This document shows, piece after piece, positions 46,931 to 59,853 of a DNA stretch of 64,000 bases (position 1 is the first letter of the stretch; each line of letters starts with the position of its first letter). The stretch comes from Atherix ibis (lineage: Eukaryota; Arthropoda; Insecta; Diptera; Athericidae). Under the pieces are notes generated by a model. The model saw nothing but the letters and a program-made list of their open reading frames with translations, made no database searches and had not been told where the DNA came from. Location of the stretch: NCBI GenBank assembly GCA_958298945.1, contig OY282609.1:41740954-41804953 (forward strand). Reading direction: 5' to 3'. Position numbers and translations under genes: made by a program.

Positions 46931-47570
46931 ATACACTAGGTTTCTGCTTCATTGATGTTGAAAAAATATAATTGCATAGTATAAAAATTGCGTTATCTTC
47001 TTTTATACATTGATATTTAATCTTAAAGAATATTTAATTAATATTATAAAGGAAAATATTCTACCTCTTATAAATTACATTATAGTATTTTTATTTCAAA
47101 GATAATATCAATTAGGATATCTTAAACTACGGATATACATCTACATAAACCAAGAGGAAAAGTAAAATTAAAGAAAAAAAATACTTAGCTACAAAGATTC
47201 AAGGTTGAGTTATTCTAATCGGCCTTCACCTCGCTCGTCCTCTTCCATATTGCACTTTGAGACGATTATTTTTCCTCTTACGTACTTCCCTCGGTACTGA
47301 CAGCTTCGCCATTTTCACTCTTTTCCGTTTTTTCCCTCGTATTATTAAATTGGTTCTTTTAGAAGGTTGGTTTACTTTTTATTATTTTATTATCTATAAA
47401 CCTTTATTTAATTTGATTGTATTGTCTTCTTTCGCTTTATTAATTCGTGATTTATTTTTCTTTTTAGAAATGCTTTATGCTTAGTAAATTTATTTTTATA
47501 AAACAAAAATTTTTTCTTCTTCTTAAGTATTATTTCTATTTAATTATTTAATCTTCAAAGCCATTAACAA
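46931..47570. other. No feature recognised
   Basis: AT-rich sequence preceding the duplicated mag-like element; a 75-codon open stretch at 47257-47484 is composed of simple hydrophobic residues and is not supported as a gene. Confidence 0.3.
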
Positions 47571-49696
47571 AGTCTTATTTTAAAATAAAAATTTTCATTT
47601 GAGATGTAGAAATTTGCAGATAGGAACCATGAATTGGATTGTTTCACAAATTACCTTACACGTAGCAACTCTCATTCCCAACTCATATCACTTTTCTCCT
47701 ATACTGCATGCACATTCTCGCCGCTTCTCCCAGTGGCTTAGTACCCTCGCCCGGTGAATGGGCCAACTCCATTAACTTTGAACACAGCTGACACAGTAGT
47801 GCATCTCAACAATTTTTGTAATGATTCTTATTATTTTTAAATTTAAACACTTAATAGACAATAATGAATATATGTATATGCAGTAAATCGTTGTTTCTCT
47901 TTCCAATTTCAGCCACGGTAATTTTACGCTAATATTATCAATTTTCGACTTCCCTTTCGTACGCTCTTTTGGACATTTTCCTTTTAATAATATTATTATT
48001 TATTATATATTTTAATTCTAATAATATAGTTTAATTAATATAATGTACTATTACGTTTCTTTATTTTACACACGAGGAAAACTTTTAGTCGGCGCAACAT
48101 TCAATTAACAATTGGTTATTTTGACAACTAATAGAAATGTAAATTTACAATACATTCGCACTAAATTCATTTCGAGTTCAGTTAGTTCCGTCATTCAAGT
48201 CCATAGACGGCACTCATTCGTAATACGACATAATGCAGTACTAAGAGCCGTCAGACGTAACAAAAACGGAACTCATTAACGGCACTTATTGAGTGAGTTC
48301 CGAGTGCGTTACTTGGGAATCGTCTTTTTCTGGTATTATGATGCCGGCACATACATGCTGTTTGTTACGTACGCTGGTTTCGAAACTTATCCGATGCTAC
48401 GTCATGGGATCATAGAATCTTCTGGAAAGATTCCATGTATGGTCTTGCTGCTTTGTGCGCCATCTCTTTGGTAATGGTCAAATTATCAATGCTGTCGCTG
48501 AAGCTACAAAAGCAACACGCACTTCCAACGGTATATCGAGTTGGAAGTATCTGCAAAATGGTAGCCTTAGCATCCAATTCCTCGCTTAAGTTCTCAAAAT
48601 GCGATAAATACTCAAATAACTAAAAACTCTAAGCCCGATATCATCAAATACATCAATAGCCAAACCTCTAAACTCCAAGCCCGATATCATCAAAAATATA
48701 AATACCGAAAACTATAAAGTCCAAGCCCGATATCATCAATAAATATAAATGGAATGAAAAAACCAAGTGACAAAAGCTCAGTGTTACGATTCTTGGGTCT
48801 TTTGAAATACATTGCGCAATTTATTCCAAATTTGTCAAAAATAACGGCCAATTTGAGAAATTTAACGCGGAATGATACCATATTTGAGTGGAAAAGTGAA
48901 CATGACGTGGAATTCAATGGGTTGCTTAGGGTGTTGTCATAGGATTCAGTGTTAGCTGTTTATGACCCAAATAAACCAGTTATTATGCAAACAGATGCAT
49001 CAAGGGACGGGTTGGGCTGTGTCCCGATTCAAGAAGGCCGGCCAGTTGCGTTCGCGTCACGAACGCTAAGCAAAAGCGAACAAAAATGGGCACAAATAGA
49101 AAAGGAATTATTGGCCATCGTTTTTGCCTATTCTTCTTATAGGAATTATTGGCCATCGTTTTTCCTATAGGTCTTCCTATACGGACGTGAATTGAAAGTG
49201 ACCACAAGCCACTGGAGACGCTGGTAAAGCGTGACATTGACGATGTAACGGCACGACTTCAGCGAATATTTATGTTATTGTTAAAATATCTAAACATGAA
49301 AGTGACATATAAGCCGGGCAAAGATATGCTAATTGCAGACTGCCTATCACGAGCACAACTGCCGGAAGTCGTTGAGGACAATGAATTGTCCGGTATAATT
49401 CATTCAATAACCAAATCGGTTTGTGTGTCTGAGGACAACTACAATTATTATCTGGAAATCATGAGAAATGATGAAAAATACAAAAGAATTTGTCGTTACG
49501 TCGAAAATGGGTGGCCCACTTATCATCAACTTGATGACTTTGGTCAGAAATTCCATAAACTTAAAACGGAACTGCACGTTGAAAATGACCTATTATTTTA
49601 CAATCATCGCCTAGTAATCCCAAATAAGCTACAGAATAGGGTGGCGGGGTGGCTCCATGGGTCGCATCGCGGTATCGAAACGGGCTCTCGAATATA
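47571..49696 (+). repeat. Tandem duplicate, copy 1, of leader plus RT/RNase H of a mag-like gypsy element
   Basis: Almost base-for-base identical to 49701-51836 (offset 2,130 bp, then 2,144 bp after a 14-bp insertion in copy 2 near 49915). It holds a leader (47571-48750) and pol remnants: RT thumb SSVLRFLGLLKYIAQFIPNLS, RNase H VIMQTDASRDGLGC and PVAFASRTLSKSEQKWAQIE, and a tail VTYKPGKDMLIADCLSRAQL. It breaks inside the integrase zinc finger (HGSHRGIETGSR), where copy 2 begins. The stop after LLRVLS, the 23-bp duplication at 49103/49141 and the frame break after GRELKVTT are shared by both copies. Confidence 0.9.
48631..48750 (+). repeat. Triplicated 46-bp unit (also at 50775-50894)
   Basis: AAGCCCGATATCATCAA recurs at 48631, 48677 and 48723, exactly 46 bp apart, with similar spacers. 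The last unit leads directly into the ATG-like start of the RT thumb segment. Confidence 0.85.
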
Positions 49697-49700
49697 ACAA

Positions 49701-52700
49701 AGTCTTATTTTAAAATAAAAATTTTCATTTGAGATGTAGAAATTTGCAGATAGGAACCATGAATTGGATTGTTTCACAAATTACCTTACACGTAGCAACT
49801 CTCATTCCCAACTCATATCACTTTTCTCCTATACTGCATGCACATTCTCGCCGCTTCTCCCAGTGGCTTAGTACCCTCGCCCGGTGAATGGGCCAACTCC
49901 ATTAACTTTGAACAATCCATGTCTAACACAGCTGACACAGTAGTGCATCTCAACAATTTTTGTAATGATTCTTATTATTTTTAAATTTAAACACTTAATA
50001 GACAATAATGAATATATGTATATGCAGTAAATCGTTGTTTCTCTTTCCAATTTCAGCCACGGTAATTTTACGCTAATATTATCAATTTTCGACTTCCCTT
50101 TCGTACGCTCTTTTGGACATTTTCCTTTTAATAATATTATTATTTATTATATATTTTAATTCTAATAATATAGTTTAATTAATATAATGTACTATTACGT
50201 TTCTTTATTTTACACACGAGGAAAACTTTTAGTCGGCGCAACATTCAATTAACAATTGGTTATTTTGACAACTAATAGAAATGTAAATTTACAATACATT
50301 CGCACTAAATTCATTTCGAGTTCAGTTAGTTCCGTCATTCAAGTCCATAGACGGCACTCATTCGTAATACGACATAATGCAGTACTAAGAGCCGTCAGAC
50401 GTAACAAAAACGGAACTCATTAACGGCACTTATTGAGTGAGTTCCGAGTGCGTTACTTGGGAATCGTCTTTTTCTGGTATTATGATGCCGGCACATACAT
50501 GCTGTTTGTTACGTACGCTGGTTTCGAAACTTTTCCGATGCTACGTCATGGGATCATAGAATCTTCTGGAAAGATTCCATGTATGGTCTTGCTGCTTTGT
50601 GCGCCATCTCTTTGGTAATGGTCAAATTATCAATGCTGTCGCTGAAGCTACAAAAGCAACACGCACTTCCAACGGTATATCGAGTTGGAAGTATCTGCAA
50701 AATGGTAGCCTTAGCATCCAATTCCTCGCTTAAGTTCTCAAAATGCGATAAATACTCAAATAACTAAAAACTCTAAGCCCGATATCATCAAATACATCAA
50801 TAGCCAAACCTCTAAACTCCAAGCCCGATATCATCAAAAATATAAATACCGAAAACTATAAAGTCCAAGCCCGATATCATCAATAAATATAAATGGAATG
50901 AAAAAACCAAGTGACAAAAGCTCAGTGTTACGATTCTTGGGTCTTTTGAAATACATTGCGCAATTTATTCCAAATTTGTCAAAAATAACGGCCAATTTGA
51001 GAAATTTAACGCGGAATGATACCATATTTGAGTGGAAAAGTGAACATGAAGTGGAATTCAATGGGTTGCTTAGGGTGTTGTCATAGGATTCAGTGTTAGC
51101 TGTTTATGACCCAAATAAACCAGTTATTATGCAAACAGATGCATCAAGGGACGGGTTGGGCTGTGTCCCGATTCAAGAAGGCCGGCCAGTTGCGTTTGCG
51201 TCACGAACGCTAAGCAAAAGCGAACAAAAATGGGCACAAATAGAAAAGGAATTATTGGCCATCGTTTTTGCCTATTCTTCTTATAGGAATTATTGGCCAT
51301 CGTTTTTCCTATAGGTCTTCCTATACGGACGTGAATTGAAAGTGACCACAAGCCACTGGAGACGCTGGTAAAGCGTGACATTGACGATGTAACGGCACGA
51401 CTTCAGCGAATATTTATGTTATTGTTAAAATATCTAAACATGAAAGTGACATATAAGCCGGGCAAAGATATGCTAATTGCAGACTGCCTATCACGAGCAC
51501 AACTGCCGGAAGTCGTTGAGGACAATGAATTGTCCGGTATAATTCATTCAATAACCAAATCGGTTTGTGTGTCTGAGGACAACTACAATTATTATCTGGA
51601 AATCATGAGAAATGATGAAAAATACAAAAGAATTTGTCGTTACGTCGAAAATGGGTGGCCCACTTATCATCAACTTGATGACTTTGGTCAGAAATTCCAT
51701 AAACTTAAAACGGAACTGCACGTTGAAAATGACCTATTATTTTACAATCATCGCCTAGTAATCCCAAATAAGCTACAGAATAGGGTGGCGGGGTGGCTCC
51801 ATGGGTCGCATCGCGGTATCGAAACGGGCTCTCGAATGCTGTACTATTGGCCGGGAATGAACCTGCAAATAAGAGAATTGATTGAGTCATCGTCGGTATG
51901 TAAAAAATTCAAGAGAAACCATCAAAAAGAGCCATTGCTTCAGGAAGAATCGCCAAAATATCCGTATCAACGCGTGTCAATGGATCTTTTTGAATATGCT
52001 GGACATCAAATTATCTGGTATCGTACAGATGGATCAAATTATCTGGTATCGTACAGACTCAATAATAAAACATCAAAGCACACCATTGAGGGACTCAATC
52101 GCATTGGATTATTCAATCGCATTGGATACCCAACGTCTATAAGAGCCGATAATGTTTCATTTGCCTCGGGTGAATTTGACAAATTCGCATCTGAGTACAA
52201 CATCAAATTCAATTTTTCAAGCCCACGATATCCACAAAGTAATAGGTTATCTGAAAAGGCTGTTGGCATTGAAAAAAACATCTTAAAAAGGTGTTACGAG
52301 TCAAATGAAGTCGATCGGTTCCAATATCGATTGCTCGAATATAACACCACGCCGATGGCAAGCATGGAATTCACACCATCTGAATTGTTTTTTGGTAGAC
52401 TGATAAAGTCCGGATTGCCAGTGTCCAGCTCTTTGTTGGTGAGAAAAAATATAGGGGAAGGGGAAGTCCAGAAGAAAATCGAATATAAAAAAGAAAAGCA
52501 GCAATACTATGATAATCGGAATGCAAAATTGTTGACAACATTAAATGTTGAATAAAATAAAAAATAATTTTTTTAAAAAAACTCAAGGGAATGGAACTAT
52601 GGGACGATTGTTGGAAATATAAACGGGAAGTCATACATAATCAGGAACAGTTTTGATCATCACTTTAGACGCAATAGACGATTCATTGCAAAGACAAAAA

Positions 52701-53053
52701 ATACCGGATTCAGTGCAAGTGAATTACTACTGGAAGAGGGTATGTTGACTGATGGTGCGGTAGAACATGTTTCAAAAAATAAACCAATAAAATCATCGGG
52801 TGAACAACCCATGAACGTTGGCCCGGATATTGCAATTTATGGGGCAAATGAGCCGGGGCAATTAGTGGCCGACGACGGGGTGTTTGTACCGGTGCCAGAC
52901 GTATGTGACATCCTTGACAATAATGTCTCGGAAACAGAGTCTAATTCTGAACCAGCACAACAGCCAGTCAATGTACCGCCAGTACAGCCGGTATTAAGAA
53001 TATCCCGATATGGTCGTGTTATCAGGCCTACAAAAAAATACGGATTTGATTAG
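49701..53053 (+). pseudogene. Mag-like Ty3/gypsy element, copy 2: leader, RT thumb, RNase H, integrase
   Basis: Continues beyond the duplicated part into integrase, open from 51416 to 52555 (379 codons). The HHCC finger (GSHRGIETGSRMLYYWPGM) has Ser in place of the first Cys of its last pair. The core shows SMDLFEYAG, IRADNVSFASGEFDKFASEY and SSPRYPQSNRLSEKAVG; all three acidic positions are recognisable. A 25-bp block doubled at 52005/52033 disturbs the start of the core. Another 15-bp block is doubled at 52095/52113. A frame change at about 52555 leads to the C-terminal tail (52742-53053), which ends SRYGRVIRPTKKYGFD, the usual basic end of this pol. The N-terminal half of RT, the protease and gag are absent, so the element is dead. 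Confidence 0.85.
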
Positions 53054-54165
53054 TCAGTACACTTGATTAAATTCGGTTAATCATCTATATATAATTTTAT
53101 CAAAACCATATAATTTTATTTAAAAAAAAAGCGTGTAATGAGTGCGTTCAACATGTCAGGCGACCACTGACATGTAATGTCATATTGTATTTAGTTAAGC
53201 TTTAACCATCAATGTACACACTTCACATTGTCAAAAAATAAAGAATTAAAACTACATTAAATATTAAATAATCATAATTATTACATAAATAATGAAAATT
53301 TTATATACAAAAATATATATATTAACATAGTTAATATTATTTTAAATTACAAATATTGATAGGTATTATAAAAAATAATTTAGCAATGAAAAAGAGAAAT
53401 GAAAATGGCCGAAAATCAATATTTTCTTCACATGCAAATTTTTGTTTTCCTGATTATATTGTAATTATTGTATTTTCTTTTATAGATCTGCAATTTTCTT
53501 AGTGATAATTAATATTTTTTATTTTTGTTTTAATTTCCAGTTTAGAATATACTTTGTACGTTTATTTCGTAATCTTCTTTTGCTTTCATTTCTAATTTTA
53601 AACAATCATTTGTCTAATTCTAACAGTTCATTTGATTAATGTCGCCTAGTATTTTCCTTCTACTTTTCTTAAATATTACTCTATATGTTCTATCTTCCCC
53701 TTTTTTAAAAAAAAATCCTTTAACAGAAAGTGAATTATTATTGTTTTTTTTTTCTCATTTATTTTTTTTCATCAGCTATTTATCTCCTTCCATTTTTAGT
53801 ATATTAACGAAGTTTATTTTGCAAAAAAATATGTAAGAAAATGGATTGAATATAATAATCTACATTTTTTTTAAATAAAATTTACTCTTTTTTTACTTTT
53901 GTTCATTTTTTAAGTTAATTCGATTATTAAAAAGATTATTGATATGTTTGATAAATTGGAAGATTTTCGAAAGTATTTTGTCGCTTACTGTAGACGTTCT
54001 TTATTTCAAAATTAATTACAAAAATTAGTAATATTAGTTACACGCGAAACAAAATGTACTTTTTTTCAAACTTTTAATAATAAATTCCTAACATTAAAAA
54101 AAAGTTTGCTTGTTTGTTTGTTATCAAGTCAAGGAAAATTAGTACTGAAATGTTTATTCTAACCA
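53054..54165. other. 3' end of the mag-like element and AT-rich sequence
   Basis: After the pol stop a short hairpin (ACATGTCA, 9-nt loop, TGACATGT; 53151-53175) and AATAAAGAA near 53236 may mark the element's 3' end. No matching LTR was found at the left side. The rest is AT-rich without a gene. Confidence 0.35.
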
Positions 54166-54340
54166 CCACAACAGTGAAGGCCATTAAGCGACAAAGCATA
54201 TCGGAGTAAGAATATTAAAGTACCAATGGAAAGAAAAGTGGTTTTCGGGAATAAGCATAGGACTATGCCTCAGTCGGATTGGAACCCACGAACCGCTGGA
54301 TGGTAGTCCAGAACATGATACCGGGCCAGCTATACAAAAT
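54165..54340 (-). mobile_element. Diverged tRNA-derived SINE copy
   Basis: Read from about 54335 on the minus strand, GCTGGCCCGGTATCATG..., GACTACCATCCAGCGG, GTTCGTGGGTTCCAATCCGA and TAGTCCTATGC parallel the head and B box of the SINE at 35.5 kb. It is more mutated and lacks the 3' part; target duplications were not found. Confidence 0.65.
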
Positions 54341-55270
54341 GTGTTTACGTTGTTTTAAGAAAAAGTATAGATTATTTTCTACTTTCTTTTCAGCAGAACA
54401 TAACTTAATAAATTTTTCCAAATATTAATGTTTAAATTTGTATTATTTATTTATAAATAAATTATTTGAATCCAACTGCGAATATACATCAGATCAATCG
54501 CTATGCGATCAGTTTTCCCTTTTTTCACTGGGTAAGACTACATTTTCCACTAAATGTAACAAACATCGCTATGCGATCAGTTTTGTGCAATTGTCAAACT
54601 AACTTGTGGGAATAAGCGAACACATACATATATTATAAAGTTTTTTATTTTAAAAAAATACGTTACATATGTAATAATGATAATATTATAACATTATTCA
54701 TAATTCAAAAATTGTTTTACAATTAAGCAATAATTTGTTTCTTATAATTTTTTCTTTTTAATTAAATTATCCTGTAGTAAAATAACACAAATATGATTTA
54801 ATTTTGAAAATTGCGCGTTATAAGAGAATGTTTCTAAGAAAGAACTGTTTTATTTTTCTATCTACTATTTTTATTATGACCACTATTATATTTATTTCCG
54901 CAAACTCATGCACTATAATTTTCCATTGTAAATTCATAACTTATGATTACTATATCCATATAAATATAACTGAATTTCTACACTAAAGCTTTCACTGAAA
55001 TACATCACTAACTGATGTAGTTATAAGGCGTTTTTTGGAAATGAAGTAAAGTTTTAATTAATTTGGCTATGAAGAATACTTAATTCTTTTTAATTTGGCT
55101 TTTTTTTCTTTTAGGCCAATTTAAAAATATTATATATATTTGTTTTTTTATAAATTGAATTGACTTACTTGGTTCGGTTCTTTATTAATTTACCGTTATT
55201 GTAATGAACAAACTATTTTCTTTAGTGGTTTTGTTGATATATTTTTAGGCAGAAAAAAATATATTTATAT
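54341..55270. other. Non-coding; 20-bp direct repeat
   Basis: ATCGCTATGCGATCAGTTTT occurs exactly twice (54497-54516, 54565-54584); its centre TCGC.ATGCGA is nearly palindromic. The stretch right of 55100 probably contains the 3' untranslated region of the lipase gene. Confidence 0.5.
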
Positions 55271-55275
55271 CCAGT

Positions 55276-56245
55276 TCAGCCCATTGCGTATGGACTTTCT
55301 CTATTTGTAAGTACAGAATATACACCTGGTGCACTTATAATTGCTGGTTCTCCTCCCATTAGCGCAGGTGCTCCATAAATTGTACAATAATTAAAATACA
55401 ATATTTCTATATAATTCAAACACTTTTTTCCCCAGAATTTATTATCATTAGTACTAATTGATTCGGAAAAGAATTCGTAAGAGCGAAAATGGGAGCATAT
55501 ATTTATATATGGAATTAATTTGTTTATATGGCACATCGGTTGCCTATGTCCATAATTTATATAAAATGTTGCAGTTCCGATAGGCCTAGAAAGCCCTAAA
55601 GCTCCAGGATTAGTTACAATTACTTGCACATAATTTGCATCTGTATCTGATAACCTTTCACTTGTATTTGATTTTATAAATCCAATTGACGCTGGATCTA
55701 GGCCAAATATGACGGGAATTTTTTTGGTCCTTACAAGTTTGCCTGCATAACCGCATATATGCGCTCCTAAACTGTGACCAACTAAATACATATTTTTAAA
55801 GGGTACATAGAGCTTTTCATTGAGAAATGTCATAAATTTAGAGGTGAGGAGTCCAACGTACTTTACTGCACGAACCGCGTTAAAGTAATTTAGACTTTTG
55901 GCATAAGTGCGCCAGTCAACAATTATATTATTAAATTCTCCACGTTTTGTATAAGCTGTTACCATAGACATCACGAAGTGTTCTTCAGAACTTCCTAGAT
56001 AACCATGTATAATAATTCTATAAGCAATGAAATTAAAATATAAATTAACCAATGGCTCTTTGTTATATAGTATATTACCTCGTTTGTAATTTTGAATTAA
56101 AATTTAATACTGAGTCGTTTGTTAATTGAAATTCTCTATAAGACGATTTTTCCAAAAGAAAGAATTTTATCTCGCATGATTCATTTGTTTCAAAAAATTC
56201 AGCAATTGATATATTAAAAAATAATAAGATGAGAATTAAACTCAT
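55276..56245 (-). CDS. Secreted lipase of the pancreatic lipase/phospholipase A1 family
   Basis: Esterase hydrolysing acyl-glycerides or phospholipids outside the cell. Two exons: 56245-56079 and 56017-55276, with a 61-bp intron (GTAATA..TGCTTATAG); 302 residues. The start at 56245 gives a signal peptide (MSLILILLFFNISIA) and joins LNFNSKLQT to RIIIHGYLGS, the family's lead-in to the fold. The ATG at 56050 lies inside the intron and is not the start. Catalytic triad: Ser in GHSLGAH, Asp in FGLDPAS, His in CSHFRSYEFF. GLDPASIGF and the C-x(n)-H order fit insect lipases related to yolk proteins and vespid phospholipase A1. Cysteines for disulfides are present. No frame damage; substrate unknown. 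Confidence 0.92.
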
Positions 56246-58137
56246 TATTTTTGTATTTTACTGTTTAATTTACTTTAATTTGAACGGTGAATTTCATTTT
56301 TATAATTGAAGATATACTTGTTTTATTTGTATGGAAAGAGATAAGATTACTAAATTAGCTCTCTTTTAATATGGTATACAAATCTTACTGCAATAACATG
56401 TGCCATAATTTATGATTAAACATCTTAGTTATATTTATATATGTTGTATTATTTGCATTTGTAAATGCAATTGATTTTCTGATTATTAAATTACACATCA
56501 TAAAAAAGTTATCCGAATACAAAACATATTCAATATTACTATTTATTTATATTACATTATACAATAACATATAATCTTTATACAAAAATTAGTAAACATA
56601 TTGTATATTTATTAATGAATATTATTTATTGAAATAATCATGAAATTTATAATAATTTAATTTGAACGTTTCATGAGTTGTAAGCATATATTTGTACATA
56701 AACTGAAGTTAAATCTTTTTTGCGACACATAAACAGTTTTAATTGGGACTGAAAAATAAGGTTAATTAATTTCAACTTGTTTGTCGGTTATTATTCCACG
56801 GCTTTTTGGTGACGATTACATTCTAAGATGTCATCAATTCGAGTAATCTTGAGTACAAGATACAAATCATACCTACTAATTTACTTAACCTACTAATTTT
56901 TATCAAGCAATATAAAACATATTAATAAATACTTTTTCTCAATGGACTACAGACATAGAATCAAGATCATATTTGAATTTTTTCTGTTATCTAATCGCGT
57001 TACTATGGTTTCGATGCAGTAAAATCTATTCTAGTTTGGGTGAAACTAGACATTTTAAGATAACGTTGGTGGAGACAGTAAACTGACCTTCGCCGACACT
57101 TGTTTATATACGTCTATGTAAAGCAATAAATTTCATGATTTAAAAAAAAATTGGCTAGTTCATAGCAGCAATCATATCAAATCTGTGAGAAATGATCATA
57201 TTTCTACGATTCAATACGAACTTGTATTTATTTAATAAAACATTTGAGAAAAACATTATGATTCCGGGGCCGATTAACGTATAACTTACGCTGAAATACG
57301 TGGAAACATGGTTACTGATATTTCAACAAATCTATTAGTATGGATATTTATATTGAGAAAAGGTGGAAAAACTCATTTATTGGCAATGAATACCATTTAT
57401 ATTAAATGCCAATTTAAAATAACCTTAAGGAAATAAAAATAACAAAGCAACACAAAATAAATTTTTCGACAAAATGAAATATCCGCTAACTTTTGTAGCT
57501 ACAAAATCTTTGTAATCTAAAATAACTAAATATTCAAAAATAAACTCAAAGGATATACAAATATACAACTGAACAAATATTTCATTTGATGTAATTAAGA
57601 AAACAATAGAAAGAGCCCATCAACTAGTGTAACTACACAAATTATACCGGGTTTATGAAAATTCATACAGAAAAATCAACCAAACGCATATGATGAATGT
57701 ACAGATGCAGTAATAATATGGGCAGGGCTGGACAATTGAAGATGCTAGAAGAAACCACTCATTTAAGTAGCGAGAGTGACAGTTGGAACTCTCCAAATGA
57801 ACCTAGAAATTGTAATTGTCAATAGAAAAAACTGCGAATATTAGGCTTTTTTAAAACAATGATGAGCAGTTGGCGTCGCAATAAAACGGGTACAAATCTT
57901 TGTTCTACTTGAAATATTCATTTATCTATTCTGTCAGTCTTATCGGGCTCAGTTGCAAACGAAAATCGTGTTCGAAAAGTCAGTTATTATCCTTATTATG
58001 AGAATGGATTACTTGCCAATTGAGCTGCATTTAATAATAAATTGCACAATTCCCACATATCAGTCACAATCTAGGCGCTTTGCTGTGTCCTAACTAGTAA
58101 CATAATTGAACGTTTACTGATCAACGTTCGATGTATT
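56246..58137. other. Intergenic, no gene recognised
   Basis: Upstream region of the lipase gene. AT-rich with no supported coding, RNA or repeat signal; some blocks near 57650-57950 are less AT-rich but anonymous. Confidence 0.35.
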
Positions 58138-58236
58138 ATCCATATGATTTTTTGTTTGATATGAATCAAGCAATCATGATTCCATATGCAGCAATCATGA
58201 TTGCTTGATTCATATCAAACAAAAAATCATATGGAT
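58138..58236. repeat. Perfect 44-bp inverted repeat with 11-bp loop
   Basis: Arms 58138-58181 and 58193-58236 are exact reverse complements (beginning ATCCATATGATTTTTTGTTT and ending ATCATATGGAT). The loop is CCATATGCAGC. A transcript would form a 44-bp perfect hairpin; as DNA it could extrude a cruciform. Confidence 0.95.
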
Positions 58237-58380
58237 AGAGAATATTCTTTACTCCCTATGAGCTGTAGAGTATTTTTTTTAATCCAACTTTTACACAGTT
58301 GCTGCTATTTGTAAAAACTAAATTTGAAGAGGTTGCAATATAAATAATTTTGCTAATAAATTTGATTTGAAAAAACCGCC

Positions 58381-59784
58381 GACATTTATGTACTTGATGT
58401 AGGGATTTTTCTGGTACACGGCATTTGATTTTTTCCCCATTTTATTAACATATTTCTTTTACTTTTTTTCCATTGAAATGTGTCAACATGATCAGGCTTA
58501 ATTAGTAACAATGAATTTAAAAATAATGGCTACAAATAGTTATCGTACGTTTGAATATTCATTTTTTCAGAACAAAATAATATTAAAATTATAATAAATG
58601 GAATGTTTCTAAAGCAACTGAATTTCGTTCATTATTGTATTTATTGACTATAGAGCAAAAGTGGCCTTAAGCAGTTCTCGGGGTGTATAATCGAAAGTCA
58701 ATTACAACAGCTTAAATATTTTATAATAAAACATTACTTCAACGCCAAAACTTCCCATTTAAATACGGATATTTATTAAAAAAAGAAAAGTGATAGCTCA
58801 ATGGCAACCAAAATTATCTCAAATATTTTTCTGGAAACCAATATTGTAATAGTTACTGTGATAACCAGTTTACTGCCCGGCTGAAAAATATCAGTTACTT
58901 AATGAACCAGCTGGTAAAAATGTGGAAGATTGCTTAAAAAATATGATTCAAACACGTTTATGCAATTTAGCAGAATTTATAATTCGAATGCTACAATAAC
59001 TTACATAGAAACAAAGTGTTATTAATACAACAATATACGTTTAAACTTTTCGATCAAATAAAAATATAATCCGACTTGTATAATTTAGAAATTCGTTTTA
59101 TCTTATACGGAATTTATCTTTATTATATTTAATCGAAATAGTCTTGTCTATTTCAGGATTCAAAATATTATCGCCATAAGAAGTTAAATCAAGTTGATTC
59201 AAAATCAAATTTTCACAGGTTTCTTCCAAACCTGTTTCCCCAATTCAAGTAGCTCCCTGTAGCTTTCCGTTTTGCTATATAAACTTTACATATTCGTTTT
59301 CTGAAGTTATTCTAAGAAGAATTTCATAATTCGTTCCTAGGCCTTGACCGTTATAATTACCTAGTAAAATCAATTGATAACCGAAAAGCTTTGTAACATG
59401 ACCGAATAACTCGAAACAAAAGTCTTGGTGAATCTCATAATTGTTAAATGCGGCGGACATACTTAGACCAGCCATTCCTCCCATCTGCTTTGCTTGAGTC
59501 CATAATCGCATTTGAAACCAATGTTTCGAGCGTTGCCATCCCGCATAGCACACGTCGCCGGCTGCATAAATACTTTGCAAATTTGTTTGTATTAACTCGT
59601 TCACAACTATCGGTCCATCAGTTCCGATTTCAAAATTTTGATCAATTTCAAAGTCTATCTGTGAAATTACACTGATTGCAGATACCACAAAATTGAAAAT
59701 AATCGTGATATCGTTTGGAAGTTTTACTTTAACTGGAAAAGAATCTGTATCTTCTGAATTAATAACGCTGACATTTATGTACTT
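58381..59784 (-). pseudogene. 5'-truncated PYROXD1 copy flanked by 15-bp direct repeats
   Basis: 58496-59765 is the reverse complement, with many substitutions, of 29383-30767: the last 210 or so codons of PYROXD1 plus about 740 bp of its 3' flank. The coding part (59765-59110) contains IYAAGDVCYAGWQRSKHW and the C-terminal domain. A TTG-to-TAG change stops it after VKFI, a further indel follows, and the N-terminal FAD and NAD domains are absent. GACATTTATGTACTT occurs exactly at 58381-58395 and 59770-59784, immediately bracketing the copy, like an insertion target duplication. Between the right end of homology and the left repeat (58396-58495) the minus strand is A-rich. Pseudogene. Confidence 0.9.
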
Positions 59785-59853
59785 ACCATATATAAGAAAA
59801 TTTTTTTATTCAAATTATTCACTTGCGCTAAAGGAATTATGAATTCATGTTAT

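Noticed and set aside
53151..53175. Start of a 3' LTR at the short hairpin
   Set aside because: No second copy exists at the 5' side of the element, so an LTR cannot be shown.
56018..56052. Start of the lipase at the ATG near 56050
   Set aside because: This ATG lies within a 61-bp intron. Splicing to the upstream exon supplies a signal peptide and the missing N-terminal strand.
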